This document shows, in pieces, positions 19,546 to 29,200 of a stretch of DNA of 31,139 nucleotides. Source of the DNA: Nemertoderma westbladi (taxonomy: Eukaryota > Xenacoelomorpha > Nemertodermatida > Nemertodermatidae); NCBI GenBank assembly GCA_032718475.1, contig JAUCBJ010006955.1, forward strand, positions 1 to 31,139, given 5' to 3'. Made by a program: the position numbers and the translations under genes. The notes under the pieces were generated by a model. The model was given only the letters and a program-made list of their open reading frames with translations. It was not told where the DNA came from and did no database searches. Numbering within the stretch: the stretch's first letter is position 1; every line of letters begins with the position of its first letter.

Positions 19546-22500
19546 GATACTGTATACTGTTAATATAAACAACTACCCGCGATACTGTATACTGTTAATA
19601 TAAACAACTACCCGCGATACTGTATACTGTTAATATAAACAACTACCCGGCGATACTGTATACTGTTAATATAAACAACTACCCGCGATACTGTTAATAT
19701 AAACAACTACCCGCGATACTGTATACTGTTACTATAAACAACTACCCGCGATACTGTATACTGTTAATATAAACAACTACCCGCGATACTGTATACTGTT
19801 AATATAAACAACTACCCGCGATACTGTATACTGTTACTATAAACAACTACCCGCGATACTGTATACTGTTAATATAAACAACTACCCGCGATACTGTATA
19901 CTGTTAATATAAACAACTACCCGCGATACTGTATACTGTTAATATAAACAACTACCCGCTATACTGTATACTGTTAATATATAAACAACTACCCGCGATA
20001 CTGTATACTGTTACTATAAACAACTACCCATGATACTGTATACTGTTAATATAAACAACTACCTGCGATACTGTTAATATAAACAACTACCCGCGATACT
20101 GTATACTGTTAATATAAACAACTACCTGCGATACTGTTAATATAAACAACTACCCGCGATACTGTATACTGTTAATATAAACAACTACCCGCGATACTGT
20201 ATACTGTTACTATAAACAACTACCCATGATACTGTATACTGTTACTATAAACAACTACCCATGATACTGTATACTGTTAATATAAAAACAACTACCCGCG
20301 ATACTGTATACTGTTAATATAAACAACTACCCGCGATACTGTTAATATAAACAACTACCCGCGATACTGTATACTGTTAATATAAAAACAACTACCCGCG
20401 ATACTGTATACTGTTAATATAAACAACTACCCGCGATACTGTATACTGTTAATATAAACAACTACCCGCGATACTGTATACTGTTAATATAAACAACTAC
20501 CCGCGATACTGTATACTGTTAATATAAACAACTACCCGCGATACTGTATACTGTTAATATAAACAACTATACCCGCGATACTATATACTGTTAATATAAA
20601 CAACTACCCGCGATATTGTATACTGTTAATATAAACAACTACCCGCGATACTGTTAATATAAACAACTACCCGCGATACTGTATACTGTTAATATAAACA
20701 ACTACCCGCGATACTGTATACTGTTAATATAAACAACTACCCGCGATACTGTATACTATTAATATAAACAACTACCCGCGATACTGTATACTGTTAATAT
20801 AAACAACTACCCGCGATACTGTATACTGTTAATATAAACAACTACCCGCGATACTGTATACTGTTAATATAAACAACTACCCGCGATACTGTTAATATAA
20901 ACAACTACCCGCGATACTGTATACTGTTAATATAAACAACTACCCATGATACTGTATACTGTTAATATAAACAACTACCCGCGATACTGTATACTGTTAC
21001 TATAAACAACTACCCGCGATACTGTATACTGTTACTATAAACAACTACCCGCGATACTGTATACTGTTAATATAAACAACTACCCGCGATACTGTATACT
21101 GTTAACATAAACAACTACCCGCGATACTGTATACTGTTAATATAAACAACTACCCGCGATACTGTATACTGTTAATATAAACAACTACCCATGATACTGT
21201 ATACTGTTAATATAAACAACTACCCGCGATACTGTATACTGTTAATATAAACAACTACCCGCGATACTGTATACTGTTAATATAAACAACTACCCGCGAT
21301 ACTGTATACTGTTAATATAAACAACTACCCGCGATACTGTTAATATAAACAACTACCCATGATATTGTATACTGTTACTATAAACAACTACCCATGATAC
21401 TGTATACTGTTAATATAAACAACTACCCGCGATACTGTATACTGTTAATATAAACAACTACCCATGATACTGTATACTGTTAATATAAACAACTACCCGC
21501 GATACTGTATACTGTTAATATAAACAACTACCCGCGATACTGTATACTGTTAATATAAACAACTACCCGCGATACTGTATACTGTTAATATAAACAACTA
21601 CCCATGATACTGTATACTGTTAATATAAACAACTACCCGCGATACTGTATACTGTTAATATAAACAACTACCCGCGATACTGTATACTGTTAATATAAAC
21701 AACTACCCATGATACTGTATACTGTTAATATAAACAACTACCCGCGATACTGTATACTGTTAATATAAACAACTACCCATGATACTGTATACTGTTACTA
21801 TAAACAACTACCCGCGATACTGTATACTGTTAATATAAACAACTACCCGCGATACTGTATACTGTTAATATAAACAACTACCCGCGATACTGTATACTGT
21901 TAATATAAACAACTACCCGCTATACTGTATACTATTAATATAAACAACTACCCATGATACTGTATACTGTTAATATAAACAACTACCCGCGATACTGTAT
22001 ACTGTTAATATAAACAACTACCTGCGATACTGTTAATATAAACAACTACCCGCGATACTGTATACTGTTAATATAAACAACTACCCGCGATACTGTATAC
22101 TGTTAATATAAACAACTACCCGCGATACTGTATACTGTTAATATAAACAACTACCCGCGATACTGTATACTGTTAATATAAACAACTACCCGCTATACTG
22201 TATACTATTAATATAAACAACTACCCATGATACTGTATACTGTTAATATAAACAACTACCCGCGATACTGTATACTGTTAATATAAACAACTACCTGCGA
22301 TACTGTTAATATAAACAACTACCCGCGATACTGTATACTGTTAATATAAACAACTACCCATGATACTGTATACTGTTAATATAAACAACTACCCGCGATA
22401 CTGTATACTGTTAATATAAACAACTACCCATGATACTGTATACTGTTAATATAAACAACTACCCGCGATACTGTATACTGTTAATATAAACAACTACCCA

Positions 22501-23074
22501 TGATACTGTATACTGTTAATATAAACAACTACCCGCGATACTGTATACTGTTAATATAAACAACTACCCGCGATACTGTATACTGTTACTATAAACAACT
22601 ACCCGCGATACTGTATACTATTAATATAAACAACTACCCATGATACTGTATACTGTTAATATAAACAACTACCCGCGATATACTGTATACTGTTAATATA
22701 AACAACTACCCATGATACTGTATACTGTTAATATAAACAACTACCCGCGATACTGTATACTGTTAATATAAACAACTACCCGCGATACTGTATACTGTTA
22801 ATATAAACAACTACCCGCGATACTGTTAATATAAACAACTACCCGCGATACTGTATACTGTTAATATAAACAACTACCCGCGATACTGTATACTGTTACT
22901 ATAAACAACTACCCGCGATACTGTATACTGTTACTATAAACAACTACCCGCGATACTGTATACTGTTAATATAAACAACTACCCGCGATACTGTATACTG
23001 TTAATATAAACAACTACCCGCGATACTGTATACTGTTAATATAAACAACTATACCCGCGATACTGTATAACCCG
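19546..23074. repeat. 35-bp minisatellite, about 100 copies
   Basis: Units read gatactgtatactgttaata followed by taaacaactacccgc. A 28-bp short form lacks the seven bases gtatact and recurs at many places (for example 19685, 20065, 20335). Main variants are catgat for cgcgat, ttacta for ttaata, and cctgcg for cccgcg. The units lack a sustained open frame. The array ends at a partial unit at about 23074, directly against the dispersed repeat. Confidence 0.98.
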
Positions 23075-23305
23075 CAGGAAGTTTCAGACTAATTACTTAA
23101 AAATTGTAGAAGTAGTAGGGTTTTGAAGTTGACAATTTCATGAAAAAAATATTTGGAGATAATCGACCTTTCATTATACATAGTAATAGTAATTTCAATA
23201 GGATTCCCTAAATGGAAATTTACATAACTTGAAAACTAAAAGAGCTATTAAATAGCGGTTTTCAGATTTGGAAACACCATTCAATGGTGCATTATAATAG
23301 ACCAT
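23075..23305 (-). mobile_element. dispersed repeat, right copy of the inverted pair
   Basis: The reverse complement matches 6405-6661, including the hairpin around the caccattgaatggtg core, the cgctatttaatagctc segment and the ctactacttctac segment. A gap occurs in the outer part. No coding capacity. It starts exactly where the 35-bp array stops. Confidence 0.8.
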
Positions 23306-24240
23306 AAAAAGAAAATTTCGACGTATTTTGGTCCAAAATGGTGTATCCCCCCCTTAAAATTTTTTTACAAAGTTTAAGTTGACTCGTTTTGAAACTGTTT
23401 CGAAAATTTCAACAAATTTGCTCCGATTTAAAGAGGGTTGGGAAAGAAGGTTAAACTCATGCATGCAATATGTAAAATAGACTGTCCATAATTACATTGG
23501 AAAACTTTTAAATGAAAACATGTAAAACGCCACAATGAACATTATTTATGGAGAGTGTTATAGTTTTTACTGACAGTGTTGGTGGTGGGCTTAAAATTTG
23601 AATGTAAATAATGGTAATTGGTAAATAAAATGTATCGATTTACAGTTTTAAGCGGTCTTATATAATGGCTATAAACGTGACGAATATAACGTGTCAGTTC
23701 TAGACTCGCATATATAGATCCAACAGATTTGGCAACTCACGAAACTATTCAAATACGAACAAATTTATATACATATATTTTTATAATAATTTATTTTACC
23801 AGGAATAAAACGACATTAAAAATTGTACTTTCTTTGATGAGTGGCACTTATATACTTATATGAACTTACATTACTATTTTTCCACAATCACTGTTCTGTA
23901 CACTTGTAATTTTTGAATAAGACACTTACTCTGCCATAAACAGTACAATAATTCCACACTTATTGTAACATGAGAAAACCTACCAAATCCAATGATACAT
24001 TTCTTTGTTTGTGGGAAAGTATGTTTGTTTGTGGTGGTGGGAATTTTCAAAAAGGTCAGGGTATCATATTCTGTATCACTACCCGTCTAAATACTACAGT
24101 GTAAAGTTGTTCCAAACAGTATTCCAAACCGTATGAGTCAAAAATCATCTCCCTACTGCACGAGAATTTAACTCGCAGAAATAAGCTGTTTCCTTATTAA
24201 AAATTGTATTAGTTCAACTCAGAGCAGAGGACCCCAGGTA
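23306..24240. other. intergenic region, no gene seen
   Basis: About 0.9 kb of A+T-rich DNA with stops in all frames. Minor features are a C7 run near 23347-23353 and a short duplication of tgtttgtttgtg around 24005-24033. I see no RNA gene or mobile-element end. Confidence 0.6.
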
Positions 24241-24868
24241 ACCGGAATTTTCAATTTTAAATTTAAATTTTTACGTTAGCGTTTTATAAAAGTGTCTTTT
24301 ACGAAATTGTTGCCTTCGTTTCGCTGCCATTTTTCTCATCAATAGTGATTTATTTTTTATATATTTTTGAAAGCTTGCATTGCGAGGATTCCAAATATGT
24401 ATCGATGTCTAAATTTCGTTGAGAAACAAATGAGATATGGGCGTTCTAAGATTGCAAGAATTATCTTTCATTATAATATACCAGTTATTTATGTATATGT
24501 GTAGGTAGCTATGCATACATAAATATAATAATATATTATAAATAGGATAAATAAATGGGATTTTTATAATAATTTTTTTTAAATTTTAATTTAATTTTTT
24601 TAAAATAATATCACGTTCTAGAATGTTGTATTTATATTAATTATAATAAATGACTTCCAGCGAATGATAATTTATCACAATCTTTGAACGCCAGTATTAT
24701 ATCTCAGCTGTTTCTCAACGAAACTCAAAATATATTTATATTTGGAAACCTTACAACTCAAGCTTTCTAATAATATGTCGTTGTGGCTAATATGAGGAAT
24801 GGTCGTGATGCAATGAGGGCGATATCGCAAACGTTAAATGTCTACAAATTCAAAATAGAAAATTCTAT
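24241..24868. mobile_element. degenerate foldback element with long inverted arms
   Basis: The left arm (about 24241-24475) and the right arm (about 24663-24868) are diverged reverse complements. Matching landmarks include ggaattttcaattt with gaattttctatttt, gaaagcttg on both arms, and the shared core tttcgttgagaaaca. Indels and substitutions are frequent, so it is old. The A+T-rich 190-bp centre has no coding potential. Confidence 0.7.
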
Positions 24869-25056
24869 GTAGCTCCATGTTAAATAAAGTATGATAAAGA
24901 TTTGTATAAAAATAAGGTGGGGTGTGGGTTAGGAATGTCCCTTCTTATCTAAAATTACACTTTAATACGGGCAAGGTGTTGTGGGGCGAGCCACGAAGTT
25001 GGCGGAGCCTTAGCGAATTGACACTGTTAGGGGGTGGGTCAATTTATGCAAATAGT

Positions 25057-25072
25057 TGTCGTCGTCGTCGTT

Positions 25073-25129
<57 letters not shown>

Positions 25130-25140
25130 GTCGTCGTCGT
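25057..25140. repeat. (GTC)n microsatellite
   Basis: About 28 gtc triplets with a few gtt interruptions, longer than the counterpart at 14688-14753. Confidence 0.9.
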
Positions 25141-25141
25141 T

Positions 25142-26086
25142 ACGATTTTGACATGCTAATAACTTTGTCGGATTTAAAGCTGCCAAGTTGAAAATTTGTA
25201 GGTATCAATATGAGCAAAAGTTGAGATTTTTGAGAGACTTTCAGACACCATCAGTGCAATGGTCTCCCGCTAGAGGGCCACATGTCTAAACATTAAATGC
25301 CCTCCCATTTCTTTGCTTTTAATCCGTTTAAGCTGAAACTTGGCAGATATGTATTAGACCATTAGCTGTGACTTTCAAAGGAGGCGAATCCATCTGCAGT
25401 TCTCCAGTCTGCCGCTAGAGGGCCAAAGGTCTGAAAGTGAAATCGTTGTCGTCGTTACGATTTTGACATGCTAATAACTTTGTCGGATTTAAAGCTGCCA
25501 AGTTGAAAATTTGTAGGTATCAATATGAGCTAAAGTTGAGATTTTTGAGAGACTTTCAGACACCATCAGTGCAATGGTCTCCCGCTAGAGGGCCACATGT
25601 CTAAACATTAAATGCCCTCCCATTTCTTTGCTTTTAATCCGTTTAAGCTGAAACTTGGCAGATATGTATTAGACCATTAGCTGTGACTTTCAAAGGAGGC
25701 GAATCCATCTGCAGTTCTCCAGTCTGCCGCTAGAGGGCCAAAGGTCTGAAAGTGAAATCGTTGTCGTCGTTACGATTTTGACATGCTAATAACTTTGTCG
25801 GATTTAAAGCTGCCAAGTTGAAAATTTGTAGGTATCAATATGAGCTAAAGTTGAGATTTTTGAGAGACTTTCAGACACCATCAGTGCAATGGTCTCCCGC
25901 TAGAGGGCCACATGTCTAAACATTAAATGCCCTCCCATTTCTTTGCTTTTAATCCGTTTAAGCTGAAACTTGGCAGATATGTATTAGACCATTAGCTGTG
26001 ACTTTCAAAGGAGGCGAATCCATCTGCAGTTCTCCAGTCTGCCGCTAGAGGGCCAAATGTCTGAAAGTGAAATCGTTGTCGTCGTT
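25142..26086. repeat. three 315-bp tandem units
   Basis: The block starting acgattttgacatgctaata recurs at exactly 315-bp spacing at 25142 and 25457 and 25772. The copies are almost identical (for example gcaaaag versus gctaaag). A fourth, altered copy starts at 26087. Each unit carries ccgctagagggcca twice. Confidence 0.92.
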
Positions 26087-26284
26087 ATGATATTGACATG
26101 CTTATAACTTTGTCGAATTTAAAGCTGCCAAGTTGAAAATTCGTTTTGTTGAAAATCAGTTCAACAGTCACCCGCTATAGGACTACTTTATGCCTGAAAG
26201 TGAATAGATTCTCCCGTCTCATTGATTTTAATCAGTTTAAGCTGAATCTTGCCATATATTCTGGACCACATGCTGCGTCTTTGT

Positions 26285-26304
26285 GGGGGGGGGGGGGGGG
26301 GGGG
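26285..26304. repeat. G20 homopolymer
   Basis: Twenty consecutive G residues within a degenerate unit of the long element, after tttgt. The homologous position in the next degenerate unit has only tttgtgggg, so this run expanded locally or is a sequencing or assembly effect. Confidence 0.85.
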
Positions 26305-26626
26305 AGATTTAATCGGTCTGCCGCTATACGACGAAATTTCTGAAAGTGAGATCCGTCTCTCATTTCGTTATCCGTTATTCAAGATGAAACTTGGCCGATG
26401 TACGTATGTACTATTCATCCATAGGCTGTGTCTTTGTGGGGCTGGAGACCCTAATCCATCTTCAGTTCTCACTATACCGCTAGAGTCAGAAATGTCTGAA
26501 TAGAAATGAAAGAGGTGAAAAGTGATTAGGCGAAATCTGCTTAAAATTTGCTAATACAGTAATACTTTCGAATTAGTACTTAAATTAAATTTAAGTCACG
26601 TGCTGCGCGAAGGCCCCACTTCGTGT

Positions 26627-27379
26627 ATATTATAATATACCTTGTTGTATGCCTAAGTAATGAGACTGTGTGGCAGACCTAAAAATGAAAGTTTTTATTA
26701 TACATTACCGGTTGTATTCTCTTACAGTTACTTTACTGCATTGCAGTACCGGTAGCCCTATTGGCACCATTATAGTTTGTTTATTTAAGTAGAACTACCA
26801 GTTGGTTAAAACGCCATTGATACAAACCAATAACAAACAACCTAACAGATACCTAAATACATAATATTATTAAGCTAATTGCTTATGTTATAATAATGTT
26901 ACAATACTTAATATGTTTTTTATTTTTTCAAGTGATTTGCGTTAATAAATGTATTTTTAATTGATTTAAACATAATTAACATTGTAAATTCATACGCTGA
27001 TTCCATTCTCCCCCATAGAGCCTAAGGCATGGCAAGGGCAGCCGTGCCCAATAATATTTCTTGAAGTTTTACAGTTGGCAAGCTAAAGTCAGTGGCCAAG
27101 CCAGTGCCTAGGCTAGTACACAAGGACATAGTAGTCCAGTAGAAGGAATAGTGCTCCTTCAATACATCTCAACAGACATCAATTCATTTGCCTGTGCCTA
27201 CCAACGCGTGCTCCATAACATAACATATATTCTTGATTTCCATCACCTCTCACCACAATTATTATTAGTAATTAAAAGTTTCAATTCGATTTGTCTTTCC
27301 GTTATCTGGTTATTCAGTTATTGCATTATTAATAAATAAATGTTTTAAAATATATCTTACGAAATATGGTTAATATTTA
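26627..27379. other. intergenic region, no gene supported
   Basis: A+T-rich with several accggt words around 26708 and 26750. A 62-codon open frame at 27151-27339 has no recognisable domain and no supporting context, so I do not call it. No RNA gene is visible. Confidence 0.55.
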
Positions 27380-28080
27380 AAACTTGTCGCTAACATTCTC
27401 GCTATGGGGGTTTTAAGGAGTGCTGATTACATTTCTGATGTCAGTTTTCACGTTTACATAAATCTAGTCTGTCTGTCTGTCGGTCATTCTGTCAGTCAGT
27501 CTGTCAAAACTTAAAAGATAATTCAAATTAACTAACATTCTCGCTATGGGGGTTTTAAGGGGTGCTGATTTCATTTCTGATGTCAGTTTTCAGGTTTACA
27601 TAAATCTAGTCTGTCTGTTTGTCGGTCTTTCTGTCAGTCAGTCAGTCTGTCAAAACTTAAAAAAGAATACAAACTAACTAACATTCTCGTTATGGGGGTT
27701 TTAATGGGTGCTGATTTTATTTTAGATGTCAGTTTTCACGTTTAAAAAAATCTAGTCTGTCTGTTTGTCGGTCTTTCTGTCAGTCAGTCAGTCTGTCAAA
27801 ACTTAAAAAAGAATACAAACTAACTAACATTCTCGTTATGGGGGTTTTAATGGGTGCTGATTTTATTTTAGATGTCAGTTTTCACGTTTAAAAAAATCTA
27901 GTCTGTCTGGCTGTCGGTCTTTCTGTCAGTCAGTCTGTGAAAACTTAAGAAAGTATACTAACTAACCAACATTCTCGCTATGGGGGTTTTAAGGGTTGCT
28001 GATTTCATTTCTGATGTCAGTTTACACGTTTACATAAATCTAGTCTGTCTGTCTGTCGGTCTCTCTGTCAGTCTGAACTA
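27380..28080. repeat. tandem repeat, ~142-146-bp unit, five copies
   Basis: The marker cattctcgctatgggggttt starts at 27394, 27536, 27682, 27828 and 27970 (spacings 142, 146, 146, 142). Each unit contains a conserved gatgtcagtttt segment and a ctgtctgtcggtc microsatellite-like run. The third and fourth units share ctcgttatggg and are nearly identical, which indicates a recent duplication of that pair. Confidence 0.92.
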
Positions 28081-28251
28081 CTGTACTGTGGTTGGCATTA
28101 CGCCATATACCTAACACTAATAATACAGTCTACAATACAGCCTATCTACAGTACAGAATGGATTTTTTGCCATGAAGAGCAATAAATGTCATTAATACTA
28201 TCCACCAGTATACCTACTCCAAGAGCCTTCCAATAAAACATGTATTCCAGC

Positions 28252-28306
28252 ATGACGTCCACTGCACGTCTTCGTGCTGTCCATGGTGACGTGCAGTGGA
28301 CGTCAT
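28252..28306. repeat. perfect 19-bp hairpin with 17-bp loop
   Basis: The arm 28252-28270 (atgacgtccactgcacgtc) is the exact reverse complement of 28288-28306. It contains two gacgtc/acgtc words. It sits 14 bp from ctaaggggttaa, so it may be the subterminal inverted repeat of a TTAA-targeting transposon. Confidence 0.9.
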
Positions 28307-28324
28307 TAGGCTCTAAGGGGTTAA
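28307..28324 (-). mobile_element. possible piggyBac-like terminus next to TTAA
   Basis: Read on the minus strand, ttaaccccttagagcc starts at the TTAA (28321-28324) and runs into the hairpin. PiggyBac-type elements duplicate TTAA, begin with CCC and carry an internal short inverted repeat near the end. No opposite terminus or transposase was found, so only one candidate end is reported. A 61-codon open frame through it is not recognised. Confidence 0.3.
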
Positions 28325-28405
28325 GCAACACGGTCCCTACTTCGCCCTGTCGACACCCCAGCCATTTTCCACCAATCCTTTTTTAGAGTTTATTAATTTT
28401 TTTGG

Positions 28406-28636
28406 TATTGGTGAAAGTTCTACAACATTAGTAGATATGTTTTTTATGATAGCTAGTGTTTTTTTGCTAGCTAGTATTTTTTGAAATTATAAAAAATGTG
28501 AAAGTCCATGATATTTCAGGTTAAACTGTTGAAGAATATATTAATGACCAAAATAATTTCCAAAAATTACTAGCTAGTAAAAAATACTAGCTATATACCA
28601 TAAAAAATCTACTAAGGTTCTAGAACATTCACTAAT
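28406..28636. mobile_element. foldback element with ~77-bp arms
   Basis: The arms 28406-28483 and 28561-28636 are imperfect reverse complements. Shared landmarks are ttagtagat, ttttttatg and gctagctagta/tactagctagta. The loop is about 77 bp. The sequence would form a long A+T-rich hairpin. No coding potential. Confidence 0.75.
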
Positions 28637-29165
28637 ATAAAAAAGCACTCAAAATCACAAAAAAATAAAGGTTAAAAAACTCATTCGGGACCCTTTTGCT
28701 TAAGGAGTCAAAATTGTAGAACAAATTCCCGAAGTTTGCGACGTTTGCGAAATTCGCGAAGAATTCGTCAGTTTCTGTGCCCTAATGGTTTCGTGACGAA
28801 ACAATCAAATCTTACACACTTAACACACACGAACTAATTTAATGTGGGTATTAGTATGCCTGAATAATTAAATAGAAATTAAATTAATGAACGCTATTAC
28901 AACATGAAATCTACGGAATCAATACACAACACACGCACACTACTGAATTTAAAAATTTATATAGATTGCAACTTATATTTGGCTACCTTTTAATGGGTGA
29001 TTAATTTAATTATTCACCCTTATATATTTGTAGCCTTTTTAATTTGTGCCTCTAATTGAATCAAACATTAAACTAAAATATATGTCACAATATTGGTCTG
29101 TCGGTAGCTGGTCAATGAGTCTCTCATAAATTTGTTAATTAGTCGCTGTTCATTCATTGAACATT
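28637..29165. other. intergenic region, no gene seen
   Basis: A+T-rich with stops in all frames. Around 28735-28775 there is a small patch of gcgaa/ttcgc words (gtttgcgacgtttgcgaaa, ttcgcgaagaattcg). Nothing else is recognised. Confidence 0.55.
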
Positions 29166-29169
29166 TGAA

Positions 29170-29200
29170 CACGTGCTGCTCGAAGACCCCACAACGTGTT
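29170..29200 (+). mobile_element. solo end of the inverted-repeat element family
   Basis: The sequence acgtgctgctcgaagacccc followed by acaacgtgtta closely resembles the right end of the long element at 26599-26626, in the same orientation. No body is recognisable upstream, so this is a fragment or a third, degraded copy. Confidence 0.6.

Larger units (their letters stand above)
24975..26626 (+). mobile_element. inverted-repeat (MITE-like) element, long copy with tandem internal units
   Basis: The left end repeats the 64-bp arm of the short copy (24993-25057). The right end cgtgctgcgcg...cccacttcgtgt (26599-26626) is the reverse complement of that copy's outer end (14309-14333). Inside are a (GTC)n run, three near-identical 315-bp units starting at 25142, 25457 and 25772, and then increasingly degenerate units to about 26510. 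The open frames here are Arg-rich microsatellite readings or short chance frames. No transposase is present. Its orientation is opposite to 14298-14862. Confidence 0.8.

Noticed and set aside
19258-19572. Leu-Ser-Arg and Pro-Pro-Ile-Val repeat frames
   Set aside because: They are readings of the 12-bp array; there is no flanking coding sequence.
2004-23074. CRISPR array among the regular repeats
   Set aside because: Units follow one another directly without unique spacers, no cas genes occur, and the context is animal-like.
6405-23305. Giant Polinton-type element bounded by the inverted dispersed repeats
   Set aside because: No integrase, polymerase B, capsid or packaging ATPase frames lie inside, and no target duplication is visible outside.
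27151-27339. 62-codon open frame
   Set aside because: Low-complexity hydrophobic chance frame in A+T-rich DNA; no domain, splice or promoter context.
28146-28331. 61-codon minus open frame as a transposase fragment
   Set aside because: It runs through the hairpin and the candidate transposon end and has no transposase motif.
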